The notes below the pieces were generated by a model. It was not told where the DNA came from. It did not search any database and saw nothing but the letters and a program-made list of their open reading frames with translations. Both the position numbers and the translations under genes were made by a program. From an uncultured Steroidobacter sp. (GTDB taxonomy: Bacteria > Pseudomonadota > Gammaproteobacteria > Steroidobacterales > Steroidobacteraceae), in NCBI RefSeq assembly GCF_937958065.1, contig NZ_CALFXI010000046.1, positions 1 through 64,000 on the forward strand: a stretch of DNA of 64,000 nt. The letters are read 5' to 3'. This document shows, piece by piece, positions 1 through 8,807 of this stretch. The stretch's first letter is position 1. Each line of letters opens with the position of its first letter.

Positions 1-121
1 GGGGACTAACCCGACACGAGTCCCGTTTCCACCAAAGACACCTCGACCGTAGTGGCCGAGACATGGAGATTTGCCCGAAGGCGGAAGCGACGGAAGAGAT
101 CGAATCCGTCGCCTGGGACAG

Positions 122-152
122 ATCATAACCGGTTCAACCGGATTGTGGTCAA
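122..152 (-). promoter_or_regulatory. Possible promoter with palindromic operator, reading off the left edge
   Basis: On the minus strand TTGACC (147-152) and TATGAT (122-127) are 19 bp apart (18 bp if TTATGA is used). The spacer holds a 13-bp palindrome, CCGGTTCAACCGG (129-141). Downstream, 87-112 forms an 8-bp hairpin (GCGACGGA/TCCGTCGC). The rest of 1-211 shows no convincing gene, so this is probably the leader of a leftward gene outside the window. Confidence 0.35.
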
Positions 153-189
153 GATTATTCTGCGACCGGCCAAAATCTTTTCGATCTCA

Positions 190-215
190 GTAAAATCAAA
201 GACTTACGATTTTAC
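190..215 (-). terminator. AT-rich hairpin at the end of leuB
   Basis: GTAAAATC (190-197) pairs perfectly with GATTTTAC (208-215) around a 10-nt loop and overlaps the leuB stop codon. It lacks a clean T tract after the stem, so it may be a weak terminator or 3'-end stabiliser for the ilv-leu transcript. Confidence 0.3.
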
Positions 216-1276
216 TTCCGCAGTTTGGCCAGCACCGCGTCGCCCGCCTGGGCGGTGCTCACGGCCGCTCCCGGGGCGGCAATATCGGCGGTCCGGACAC
301 CCTCCGAAATGGCCTCCGTGACGGCCCGTTCGACCGCCGCCGCCTCCTCGGGGAGGTCGAGCGAATGACGCAACAGCATCGCGACGCTGAGGAGGGTGCC
401 GTAGGGATTTGCGATGCCCTTGCCCGCGATATCCGGCGCCGATCCATGAATCGGTTCGTACAGGCCGAGCTTGCCGGCACCGAGGGATGCCGACGGCAAC
501 AAGCCGAGCGATCCGGCGAGCATCGAGGCCTCATCGGTGAGGATGTCGCCAAACATATTTTCAGTGAGCACGACATCGAAGTGGGCGGGCTTGCGGATCA
601 GCAGCATCGCCGCCGAGTCGACCAGCTGATGCTCGTACTTCACGTCCGGAAATTCTTCGCTCAGCACTTTCTCGACCGTGCTGCGCCACAGGCGCGATGT
701 TTCCAACACGTTGGCTTTATCGACCGACGTGATGAATTTGCGTCGGCCCCGCGCGAGATGGCCGGCAACGCGAGTGACGCGAGTGATCTCCTCGACGGAG
801 TAAGTGCAAAGATCGCTGGCCGAATGCTCGGTGCGTGTCTTCTCACCGAAGTAGATGCCGCCGGTGAGCTCGCGCACGACCATGATGTCGGTGCCTTTCA
901 GTACTTCGGGCTTGAGAGGAGACGCGTCGAGCAGCTCCGAGTGCAGCGATACAGGGCGCAGGTTCGCGAACAGACCGAGCGCCTTACGCAGCGCCAGCAG
1001 ACCTTGCTCGGGACGAATCTTGGCGTTCGGGTCGGACCACTTCGGACCGCCCACAGCGCCCAGCAGCACGGCGTCAGCGGTGCCGCACGCGGACGTCGTT
1101 TGCGACGGTAACGCGCTCTGCGTCGCGTCGATGGCGGCGCCACCGATCAAATGGTGCGCGAACTTGAAATCGTGCCCGTAACGGCTGGCAATCGCTTCCA
1201 GCACGCGCACGCCCTGTTCGGTGACTTCGGGGCCGATACCATCGCCCCCCAGAACCACGATGCTTGCTTCGGTCAT
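212..1276 (-). CDS. leuB: 3-isopropylmalate dehydrogenase
   Basis: Catalyses NAD-dependent oxidation and decarboxylation of 3-isopropylmalate in leucine synthesis, in the cytoplasm. The 354-residue product begins MTEASIVVLGGDGIGPEV, the family's N-terminal start. It also shows the substrate-binding region VVRELTGGIYFG and the glycine-rich C-terminal region EPIHGSAPDIAGKGIANP, which holds the NAD site. The reading frame stays open 32 codons further upstream, but that part overlaps leuD and is unlike the family, so ATG at 1276 was chosen. It is the last gene of the ilvC-ilvE-leuCDB operon, 19 bp after leuD. Length and motifs are normal. Confidence 0.96.
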   Translation of the reverse strand: MTEASIVVLGGDGIGPEVTEQGVRVLEAIASRYGHDFKFAHHLIGGAAIDATQSALPSQTTSACGTADAVLLGAVGGPKWSDPNAKIRPEQGLLALRKALGLFANLRPVSLHSELLDASPLKPEVLKGTDIMVVRELTGGIYFGEKTRTEHSASDLCTYSVEEITRVTRVAGHLARGRRKFITSVDKANVLETSRLWRSTVEKVLSEEFPDVKYEHQLVDSAAMLLIRKPAHFDVVLTENMFGDILTDEASMLAGSLGLLPSASLGAGKLGLYEPIHGSAPDIAGKGIANPYGTLLSVAMLLRHSLDLPEEAAAVERAVTEAISEGVRTADIAAPGAAVSTAQAGDAVLAKLRK

Positions 1277-1295
1277 GGCAATGTCCTGGATGAGC

Positions 1296-1874
1296 TCAGA
1301 AGGTGCGCGCCGCTTCGTAACGCCCGATCGCCGGCGCTTGTTGCAGCAGGAAGCCGAGCTCGTCGACGCCATTCATCAGGCACACGCGCGCAAAGCCCTC
1401 GATCGGGAATTTCGCGGTCGCGCCGGTCGGCAAGGTGAGTGTGGTCGTTTCCAGGTCGATGGTGACGTTCGCACCCGGATTGTTCATCAGCCACTGATGC
1501 GTCTGGTCGTCGACGACGATGGGCAGCAGCCCGTTCTTCAGCGAGTTGTTACGAAAGATGTCGGCGATCTCGGTGCTGATGACCGCGCGGAAGCCGTAAT
1601 CGAGCAGCGCCCAAGGCGCGTGCTCACGCGACGAGCCGCAACCGAAATTGCGGCCCGCGACCAGAATGGCGCAGCCGGCGACTTCGGGCTTGTTCAGAAT
1701 GAAATCGGCTTTCACCGCGCCGTTGGCGTCGTAGCGCCAGTCGGCGAACGCTTGTTTGCCCAGGCCTTCACGGGTCGTCGTGGTGAGAAAGCGAGCCGGA
1801 ATGATCTGGTCGGTGTCGATGTTCGTCACTGGAATGACGACGGTGCGAGACTCGATCGTGCGGATGGGTTGCAT
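1296..1874 (-). CDS. leuD: 3-isopropylmalate dehydratase small subunit
   Basis: Small (swivelling) subunit of isopropylmalate isomerase, which with LeuC converts 2- to 3-isopropylmalate. The 192-residue product has the characteristic VTNIDTDQIIPARFL near the N terminus and GRNFGCGSSREHAPWAL in the middle, both conserved in LeuD. It starts 10 bp downstream of the leuC stop and is followed by leuB, so the three genes are probably co-transcribed and subunit stoichiometry kept by coupling. Nothing is missing or unusual. Confidence 0.96.
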   Translation of the reverse strand: MQPIRTIESRTVVIPVTNIDTDQIIPARFLTTTTREGLGKQAFADWRYDANGAVKADFILNKPEVAGCAILVAGRNFGCGSSREHAPWALLDYGFRAVISTEIADIFRNNSLKNGLLPIVVDDQTHQWLMNNPGANVTIDLETTTLTLPTGATAKFPIEGFARVCLMNGVDELGFLLQQAPAIGRYEAARTF

Positions 1875-1884
1875 GGTCGGGCGC

Positions 1885-3291
1885 TCAGTGAGGAAGGTAG
1901 GCGCGAGGATCGGCGATCTTGCCGGCGATCGCTGCGGCCGCCGCGGTGGCGGGGCTTGCGAGCAGCGTGCGTGCGCCCGCGCCCTGGCGTCCTTCGAAAT
2001 TGCGATTGCTGGTGCTGACTGTGTATTGGCCGCGGCCGGCGGTGTCGCCGTTCATGCCGATGCACATCGAGCAGCCGGATTCGCGCCACTCCGCTCCGGC
2101 GTCGGTGAAGATCTTGTCGAGCCCGAGACGTTCGGCTTCGCGCTTGACTTGCTGCGAGCCCGGCACCACCAGCATGCGAACGCCGCCCGCGACCTTGCGG
2201 CCTTTCAGCACGCCTGCGGCGAGCTCGAGATCGGACAGGCGTCCGTTCGTGCAGCTGCCGATGAAGACGACCTGGATGGGTTTGCCCACCATTGCCTCGC
2301 CGCCATTCAGGCCCATGTAGCTCAGTGCCTTCGCGTGCACCGGATCGTTGGCGACCTCGGGCACTTTGCCGCTGATGGGAACGACCATGCCCGGATGCGT
2401 GCCGTAGCTGATCATGGGTTCGAGCGAGCTTGCGTCGATGGTCACGACGCGGTCGAACTTCGCGCCCGGATCGGTTTTCAGTTCACGCCAGCGCGCGACG
2501 GCTTCGTCCCAAGCCTTGCCTTGCGGAGCGAAGCGTCGGCCCTCGAGATACTCGAACGTCGTTTCATCCGGGGCGATCAGTCCGGCGCGCGCGCCTGCTT
2601 CGATCGACATGTTGCAAACGGTCATGCGCTCTTCCATCGATAGCGCTTCGATGGCCGGGCCGCGATATTCGATGACGTAACCCGTGCCGCCGGAGACGCC
2701 GATCTCGCCGATGATGGCGAGGATCAGATCTTTCGCGGTCACGCCGGGACGCAGCTTGCCGGTCACTTCGATGGCGAGCGTCTTCGGACGGCGTTGTAAC
2801 AAACATTGGGTCGCGAGCACGTGGCCCACTTCGGTCGTGCCGATGCCGAAGGCGAGGGCGCCAAATGCACCGTGCGTCGCCGTGTGACTGTCGCCGCACA
2901 CGATGGTCTTGCCCGGCTGAGTGGCGCCCAGTTCGGGACCGATGACGTGCACGATGCCGCGAGTGTCGCTGCCCAGTCCGTGCAGCTCGATGCCGAACTC
3001 ACGGCAGTTCTTTTCGAACTCTTTCACCTGACGCGCCGCGGATTCGACTTTGATGGGCACCCGGCCAAAGACCTCGTCGGGATCGGTGGGCGTGGAATGA
3101 TCCATGGTCGCCAGCACGCGCTCGGGTCGGCGCACTTTCAGGTTCTGGGCGCGCAGCACGGAGAAGGCCTGCGGGGAGGTGACCTCGTGCACCAGGTGCA
3201 GATCGATGTACAGCACGGCCGGCGCATCGGCGCTCTCGGGCACGACCTGGTGCTGTTCCCAGATTTTTTCGAACAGGGTCCTGGCAGTCAT
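1885..3291 (-). CDS. leuC: 3-isopropylmalate dehydratase large subunit
   Basis: Aconitase-family Fe-S subunit of isopropylmalate isomerase in leucine synthesis. The 468-residue product starts MTARTLFEKIWEQHQV and carries the [4Fe-4S] ligands: one cysteine in FIGSCTNGR and two in SGCSMCIGMNGD. ATMDHSTPT and CGDSHTATHGAFG are also typical of the family. It lies 137 bp after ilvE, a gap that contains a GC-rich hairpin (3393-3413), and 10 bp before leuD. Confidence 0.97.
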   Translation of the reverse strand: MTARTLFEKIWEQHQVVPESADAPAVLYIDLHLVHEVTSPQAFSVLRAQNLKVRRPERVLATMDHSTPTDPDEVFGRVPIKVESAARQVKEFEKNCREFGIELHGLGSDTRGIVHVIGPELGATQPGKTIVCGDSHTATHGAFGALAFGIGTTEVGHVLATQCLLQRRPKTLAIEVTGKLRPGVTAKDLILAIIGEIGVSGGTGYVIEYRGPAIEALSMEERMTVCNMSIEAGARAGLIAPDETTFEYLEGRRFAPQGKAWDEAVARWRELKTDPGAKFDRVVTIDASSLEPMISYGTHPGMVVPISGKVPEVANDPVHAKALSYMGLNGGEAMVGKPIQVVFIGSCTNGRLSDLELAAGVLKGRKVAGGVRMLVVPGSQQVKREAERLGLDKIFTDAGAEWRESGCSMCIGMNGDTAGRGQYTVSTSNRNFEGRQGAGARTLLASPATAAAAAIAGKIADPRAYLPH

Positions 3292-3392
3292 GAGCTAGAC
3301 CATCGAACAAAATGGCGAAGCTGCAAGCATGCCAGGGTGGGGCGGAAGCGGGGTTGACGATTGCCGAGGGGGCCATCGTCATCGGCGATGGA

Positions 3393-3413
3393 GCGCCGCC
3401 ATCGCGGCGGCGC
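3393..3413. repeat. GC-rich hairpin between ilvE and leuC
   Basis: GCGCCGCC (3393-3400) and GGCGGCGC (3406-3413) form a perfect 8-bp stem with a 5-nt loop. No T run follows on either strand. It may be an mRNA processing or stability element separating the ilv and leu parts of the operon. Confidence 0.45.
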
Positions 3414-3428
3414 CCTCGAATCAACCGG

Positions 3429-4385
3429 TTAAGCGCCTACTGCCTGCCTGGCGCCGTCCTCGCACGACTCCAGCCAGCCCCATTTGTCCGCGGTCTTGCC
3501 GGTGAACAGACCGAAGAACGCTGCCTGGAGCGCCTCGGTAATCGGGCCGCGCCTGCCGGCGCCGATGGTGATCTTGTCGACCGAGCGTACCGGCGTGATT
3601 TCAGCGGCGGTGCCGGTCATGAAGATCTCGTCCGCGAGGTACAGGAACTCGCGCGGCAGCGGTTGTTCACGTACTTCGAAGCCATGCGCACGCGCCAGCG
3701 TGATGACGCTGTCGCGAGTGATGCCTTGGAGAATCGAGTTCGCGAGGCCCGGCGTATAGATCACGCCGTCGCGAATCACGAACAGGTTCTCGCCGGCGCC
3801 TTCGCTGACCGTACCGTCCGTGCCCAGACCGATGCCTTCGGCAAAGCCCAGCCGCTTCGCCTCCATGCTGATCAGCTGGCTCGACAGGTAGTTGCCGGCC
3901 GCCTTGCCGAGCGCCGGAATCGTGTTCGGCGCGAGGCGCTGCCACGACGACACCATCACGTCGACGCCGTTCTCCAGGCCTTCGGAGCCGAGATACGAGC
4001 CCCATTCGAAGGCCGCGACGACGGTATCGATGGGCGGCGAAATCTTCGGCGCGACGCCGATTTCGCCGTAGCTGCGAAATGCGAACGGCCGCAGGTACGC
4101 GCCCTTGGTGAGGCCATTGGCGTTGATGATCTCCTTGCACGCGGCATTGATCTGGTCCGGCGTGTAGGGAATGTCGATGGAATAGATCCTGGCCGAGTCG
4201 AACAGCCGGCGGGTGTGATCCTTGAGACGAAAAATCACCGGGCCGTGCGGCGTCGGATAGGCGCGCTCGCCTTCGAATACCGTCGAGCCGTAATGCAGCG
4301 CGTGGGCCAGTACGTGTACCGTGGCCTTTTCCCAGGGCACGAGCTTGCCGTTGTACCAGATGTGTTTCGCTGCATTGATGGGCAT
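3429..4385 (-). CDS. ilvE: Branched-chain amino-acid aminotransferase
   Basis: Class IV PLP aminotransferase doing the last step of Leu, Ile and Val synthesis. The 318-residue product starts MPINAAKHIWYNGKLVPW, the normal IlvE start. The PLP lysine lies in IPALGKAAGNYLSSQ and the signature DGTVSEGAGENLFVIRD follows. The open frame runs 162 codons further upstream, inside ilvC, and is rejected; a good ribosome site (CAGGAG) precedes ATG 4385. It lies 80 bp after ilvC. Its place between ilvC and leuC links all branched-chain synthesis in one operon. Confidence 0.95.
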   Translation of the reverse strand: MPINAAKHIWYNGKLVPWEKATVHVLAHALHYGSTVFEGERAYPTPHGPVIFRLKDHTRRLFDSARIYSIDIPYTPDQINAACKEIINANGLTKGAYLRPFAFRSYGEIGVAPKISPPIDTVVAAFEWGSYLGSEGLENGVDVMVSSWQRLAPNTIPALGKAAGNYLSSQLISMEAKRLGFAEGIGLGTDGTVSEGAGENLFVIRDGVIYTPGLANSILQGITRDSVITLARAHGFEVREQPLPREFLYLADEIFMTGTAAEITPVRSVDKITIGAGRRGPITEALQAAFFGLFTGKTADKWGWLESCEDGARQAVGA

Positions 4386-4420
4386 CGTCAGGTTCTCCTG
4401 TGGCGGGGTCCGCAGCCGAA

Positions 4421-4442
4421 AGCGGCGCCCGCAGGCGCCGCT
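4421..4442. repeat. Strong hairpin between ilvC and ilvE
   Basis: AGCGGCGCC (4421-4429) pairs perfectly with GGCGCCGCT (4434-4442) over 9 bp with a 4-nt loop. On the transcript it is followed by only a short T stretch (TTTCGG). It may attenuate or process the message so that ilvC is expressed above the downstream genes. Confidence 0.5.
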
Positions 4443-4465
4443 CCCGGTCACGAACGTTTGAAAAA

Positions 4466-5464
<999 letters not shown>

Positions 5465-5524
5465 GTTGCTCTCCGAATGAAACAAGCTAAAAAGCGTGTG
5501 TGTGTTGAAAGAAATCTGTATCTC

Positions 5525-5568
5525 AAAAACGAGCGAACCCCGCCTCGGGCTGGCCGGTGCGGGGTTCG
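5525..5568 (-). terminator. Attenuator terminator upstream of ilvC
   Basis: On the minus strand CGAACCCCGC (5559-5568) pairs with GCGGGGTTCG (5534-5543) as a 10-bp stem with a 15-nt loop. Five T's follow at 5525-5529. It lies 25 nt beyond the stop of the Val/Ile-rich leader peptide and about 60 nt before the ilvC start, the layout of a translation-coupled attenuator. Confidence 0.8.
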
Positions 5569-5593
5569 TGTGGCGAATCCTATCCTGTGGTGA

Positions 5594-5719
5594 TCAGACG
5601 CCGGTCCCGCACTCGACCCGCCGCAGCAGGCCGGAGACGACTACACGCTCTACTACAATGATCGCGACGATCATTGCGAGGCCGACGATCTCGGCGGAAG
5701 CGTGCGTGACGGCGGGCAT
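5594..5719 (-). CDS. ilv operon leader peptide (attenuation)
   Basis: A 41-codon frame, ATG at 5719 to TGA at 5594, encodes a peptide with 10 Val, 4 Ile and 3 Leu. The core is MIVAIIVVERVVVSGLL (residues 16-32). Such runs of regulatory codons are the mark of leader peptides of ilv operons in enteric bacteria. Slow translation at these codons when Val, Ile or Leu is short would be expected to prevent the terminator at 5525-5568. An internal ATG (residue 16, position 5674) is an alternative start. The message also has a perfect 8-bp inverted repeat (5657-5675) inside the control codons, a possible pause hairpin. The peptide is too short for ordinary gene finders. Confidence 0.85.
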   Translation of the reverse strand: MPAVTHASAEIVGLAMIVAIIVVERVVVSGLLRRVECGTGV

Positions 5720-5782
5720 GGCCTAACTTGTAACGACGGGTTGGCGGTTTGTGCGTCTGAATTGATGCGATAAAGCCTGCAA

Positions 5783-5812
5783 ATGGCACCATACGGCTGC
5801 GTAACTTGTCAA
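5783..5812 (-). promoter_or_regulatory. Candidate promoter of the ilv-leu operon
   Basis: On the minus strand a perfect TTGACA (5807-5812) is followed after 18 bp by TGCCAT (5783-5788), a weak -10. It lies about 65 bp upstream of the leader peptide start. The -35 is convincing and the -10 less so. Confidence 0.45.
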
Positions 5813-5845
5813 GCTGCGCTACTCTTGTGAGCGCTGCGTCACGTC

Positions 5846-7267
5846 GTGAGCAGCTTCCGAACACAGCAGTTACAGCTATCGACCGGCGCCGTCGTGACCA
5901 CACCATCCATTCCTTTGCACCTGCTCCACGAAGATGAGTTCGAGCAGTGGCGCACGGCTCAGGACGAGCCGGTGCGCAACTGGGCCGCGACTCACGGCTT
6001 CAAAGCGGAACGAAACAAACTACTGTTGCTGCCGGGCCCGCAAGGGCGGCCAATCGCCGTAATCGTCGGCGCGGGCAAGTACAATCCCCGCGAAGAACCG
6101 AGCTACTGGCTCGGCGCGGGCCTCGCCGACCGGCTGCCCGATGGTCAATACCACCTCGCGAGCTCATTGCCAGCCCGCGCGGCCACTCAGTTCGCGGCCG
6201 GTTGGGCCTACGGACAATATCGTTTCGAGCGCTACAAGCGCGGCGGTCCGCAACGCTCGGTGCAGTTACGACTGCCCGAAGGCGCGGACGCCACGGAGGT
6301 GGAAAGATTCAAAGCCGCGAGCTCGCTGGCGCGCGATCTCATCAACACTCCCGCCAACGACATGTCGCCCGAGGTGCTGGCGCAGGCGGCAGTGGAAGTC
6401 GCGCGACGCTACGGAGCGCGTCATCGCGTCATCATCGGCGACGACCTGTTGAAGGAACGTTTGCCCGCCGTGCACGCGGTGGGCCGTGCGGCCGCAGTCG
6501 CGCCGCGGCTCGTCGATATCGAATGGGGCGATGCCTCCAAACCCAAAGTCACGTTGGTGGGGAAAGGCGTTTGTTTCGATACCGGCGGCCTCGACATCAA
6601 GCCCGGTGCCTCGATGCTGCTGATGAAAAAAGACATGGGCGGCGCGGCGGTGGCGTTGGCGCTGGCCCAGACCATCATGGATGCGAAGCTCCCGGTGCGC
6701 TTGCGCGTGCTGCTGCCGATCGTCGAGAACTCGATCTCGGGCAACGCCTTCCGACCCGGTGACGTGCTGGGCACGCGCAAAGGGTTGACGGTCGAAGTCG
6801 GCAATACAGATGCCGAAGGCCGTTTGATTCTGTGTGACGCCCTGGCACTGGCCGACGAAGAACAACCGGAATTGCTGATCGATACAGCGACGTTGACGGG
6901 CGCGGCGCGGGTCGCGCTCGGCCCGGAACTGCCTGCCTTGTTCAGCAGCGATGACGGCGCGGCCGAGGAATTGTTGCGCATCGGTGCCGCCGAGTCCGAT
7001 CCGCTGTGGCGCCTGCCCTTGTGGACAGGTTACGACGATGAGCTATCGAGCAAAATTGCCGACGTGAACAACGTTTCCAGTTCGGGCTTCGCCGGCTCCA
7101 TCATCGCGGGTCTGTTCCTGCGCCGTTTCGTGAGCAATGCCCGTATCTGGCTGCATCTCGATTTGTATGGATGGAATGGCAAAGAGCGCCCCGGCCGACC
7201 GGTAGGCGCGGAACCGCAAACAGTTCGTGCGTTATATGCATTCCTCAAACAGCGATACGCGCGTTGA
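5846..7267 (+). CDS. Leucyl aminopeptidase family protein (M17)
   Basis: Cytoplasmic dinuclear-metal aminopeptidase that removes N-terminal residues. The 473-residue product has a short N-terminal domain and the complete M17 catalytic domain: GKGVCFDTGGLDIKP, the metal lysine region LLMKKDMGGAA, and NTDAEGRLILCDALALAD with its Asp and Glu ligands. ATLTGAARVALG follows. The start is a GTG at 5846; a second GTG at 5894 is possible, as neither has a clear ribosome site. It is divergent from the ilv operon and 3 bp before an EamA transporter, so the two are probably co-transcribed. Confidence 0.9.
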   Translation: MSSFRTQQLQLSTGAVVTTPSIPLHLLHEDEFEQWRTAQDEPVRNWAATHGFKAERNKLLLLPGPQGRPIAVIVGAGKYNPREEPSYWLGAGLADRLPDGQYHLASSLPARAATQFAAGWAYGQYRFERYKRGGPQRSVQLRLPEGADATEVERFKAASSLARDLINTPANDMSPEVLAQAAVEVARRYGARHRVIIGDDLLKERLPAVHAVGRAAAVAPRLVDIEWGDASKPKVTLVGKGVCFDTGGLDIKPGASMLLMKKDMGGAAVALALAQTIMDAKLPVRLRVLLPIVENSISGNAFRPGDVLGTRKGLTVEVGNTDAEGRLILCDALALADEEQPELLIDTATLTGAARVALGPELPALFSSDDGAAEELLRIGAAESDPLWRLPLWTGYDDELSSKIADVNNVSSSGFAGSIIAGLFLRRFVSNARIWLHLDLYGWNGKERPGRPVGAEPQTVRALYAFLKQRYAR

Positions 7268-7270
7268 TTG

Positions 7271-8182
7271 ATGGTTGCAAGCTCCACCACCGGCGTGGCA
7301 GATGCCACGGCGATTGCGCCCCGGCACCTGGTCCTGCTGGTTCTGATGAACCTGGTGTGGGGCTTGAACCTCATTGCTTCGAAGATTGGCGTCGCGCAGT
7401 TCCCGCCCATTCTGTTCACGGCGCTGCGTTTCGGATCGCTGGCCATTTTTCTGTTGCCGTTGTTGAAAATCCATCGCGGTCAGATGAGCAATCTGCTCCT
7501 GGCCGCGATGTTGACCGGACCGGCGGCGTTCTCGTTGCTGTTCCTGGGCGTGTTTTACGCCGAAGACGCGGCGACCGTGGCGATCGCCAGTCAGATGAGC
7601 GTCCCGATTTCAACTCTGCTGTCGATCTGGCTGCTCGGCGAGACCATCCGATGGCGTCGTACGCTCGGCATCACGCTCGCGTTCGGCGGCATGGTGATCA
7701 TCAGCTTCGATCCGCGCGTGTTCGCTTATTGGGAAGGGTTGGCGCTGGTGGTGGCGTCGACGTTTTTTGGCGCGCTGGGTTTGATCTTCGTCAAGCGCCT
7801 GCACAACATCAAAGCGCTGGAATTGCAGTCCTGGATCGCGGTCGCGGGCGGTTCGACGCTGATGCTGTTGAGCCTGCTGTTCGAGCAGGGTCAGTGGCAG
7901 GCGATTCAGTCGGCGGACTGGAAGGCGTGGACGGCGCTCGCGTTCACGACCTTGATGTCCAGCTTGCTGGCGCACACCGCGTGGTACTACCTGGTCAGTA
8001 AATATCCGGTGACGAGCTTGTCGCCGATCACGTTGCTGTCGCCGCTGTTCGGTATTTTCTTCGGGGTGACGCTGCTGGACGATCAATTGACGACCCGCAT
8101 GTTGCTCGGCGGCGCCGTCACGCTGATCGGCGTGTTCATCGTCGTGATGCGGGAGAAGCGGCTGGTCGATACGGGCACCTGA
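7271..8182 (+). CDS. EamA/DMT-family transporter
   Basis: Inner-membrane drug/metabolite transporter of the EamA type, usually a small-molecule exporter; the substrate is unknown. The 303-residue product has about ten hydrophobic segments in two repeats, the first beginning LVLLVLMNLVWGLN and the second LVVASTFFGALGLIFVKRL. It ends TLIGVFIVVMREKRL. ATG 7271 is preferred over the TTG one codon earlier. It starts 3 bp after the aminopeptidase, so it may export amino acids or peptide products, but this is only context. Confidence 0.88.
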   Translation: MVASSTTGVADATAIAPRHLVLLVLMNLVWGLNLIASKIGVAQFPPILFTALRFGSLAIFLLPLLKIHRGQMSNLLLAAMLTGPAAFSLLFLGVFYAEDAATVAIASQMSVPISTLLSIWLLGETIRWRRTLGITLAFGGMVIISFDPRVFAYWEGLALVVASTFFGALGLIFVKRLHNIKALELQSWIAVAGGSTLMLLSLLFEQGQWQAIQSADWKAWTALAFTTLMSSLLAHTAWYYLVSKYPVTSLSPITLLSPLFGIFFGVTLLDDQLTTRMLLGGAVTLIGVFIVVMREKRLVDTGT

Positions 8183-8186
8183 GCAG

Positions 8187-8786
8187 CTATCGTCGCCGTC
8201 TGCCGGGCTGCGAGGGCTTCATGAATGCCTCGATCTCGATCGCATCGACGGCCCGAGACTCGCCGGGTGCGAGTCCCTGCAAGGTCCAGGGGCCGACCGA
8301 CCATCGAATCAATCGCAGCGTTGGCAAGTTCACCGCGGCGGTCATGCGCCGGACCTGACGATTCCGGCCTTCGCGAATGGTGAGCTTCAACCAGCTCGTC
8401 GGAATGGCCTTGCGAAATCGAATCGGCGGGTCGCGCGGCCAGAGCCACTCGGGTTCATCTATGCGCTCGGCTCCCGCCGGCAAAGTCATCCCATCATTCA
8501 GCTTCACGCCCCGGCGCAGGTGCGCGAGGGCCTCATCGTTGATTGCGCCTTCGACTTGTACCAAGTACGTCTTCTGCTGTTTCCAACGCGGGTCGGCGAG
8601 CTTCGTTTGTAGCGGGCCGGAGTTGGTCAGCAGCACCAGACCTTCGCTGTCGTAATCGAGTCGGCCGGCCGGCCGCATTCCCGGTGCGTGTATGAAATCG
8701 CGCAACGTGGCCTTGCCGTCCTCGCTCGTGAACTGAGTGAGCACGCGGAACGGCTTGTTGAGCAGCAGCAGGGCAGGGGAATCCAT
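8187..8786 (-). CDS. RsuA/RluE-type rRNA pseudouridine synthase
   Basis: Isomerises a uridine in ribosomal RNA. The 199-residue product lacks an S4 domain and matches the RluE size class (23S U2457 in E. coli). The catalytic motif is PAGRLDYDSEGLVLLTN, whose Asp is the nucleophile; REGRNRQVRRM near the C terminus is also conserved. ATG 8786 is chosen over a TTG five codons upstream. It is convergent with the EamA gene (4 bp apart) and follows the LysR gene on the same strand. Assignment to rluE is likely but not certain. Confidence 0.85.
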   Translation of the reverse strand: MDSPALLLLNKPFRVLTQFTSEDGKATLRDFIHAPGMRPAGRLDYDSEGLVLLTNSGPLQTKLADPRWKQQKTYLVQVEGAINDEALAHLRRGVKLNDGMTLPAGAERIDEPEWLWPRDPPIRFRKAIPTSWLKLTIREGRNRQVRRMTAAVNLPTLRLIRWSVGPWTLQGLAPGESRAVDAIEIEAFMKPSQPGRRRR

Positions 8787-8807
8787 CGAGCTCGACTTCA
8801 ATGTACA

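Noticed and set aside
1..64. Minus-strand frame from ATG 64 with two adjacent Trp codons, considered as a trp leader peptide
   Set aside because: No ribosome site, no stop before the window edge, and the residues do not cluster by one amino acid.
365..1111. Long plus-strand frames opposite leuB, leuC and ilvE
   Set aside because: They are antisense shadows of genes with strong family motifs; their translations are Arg/Gln/Asp-rich without recognisable domains.
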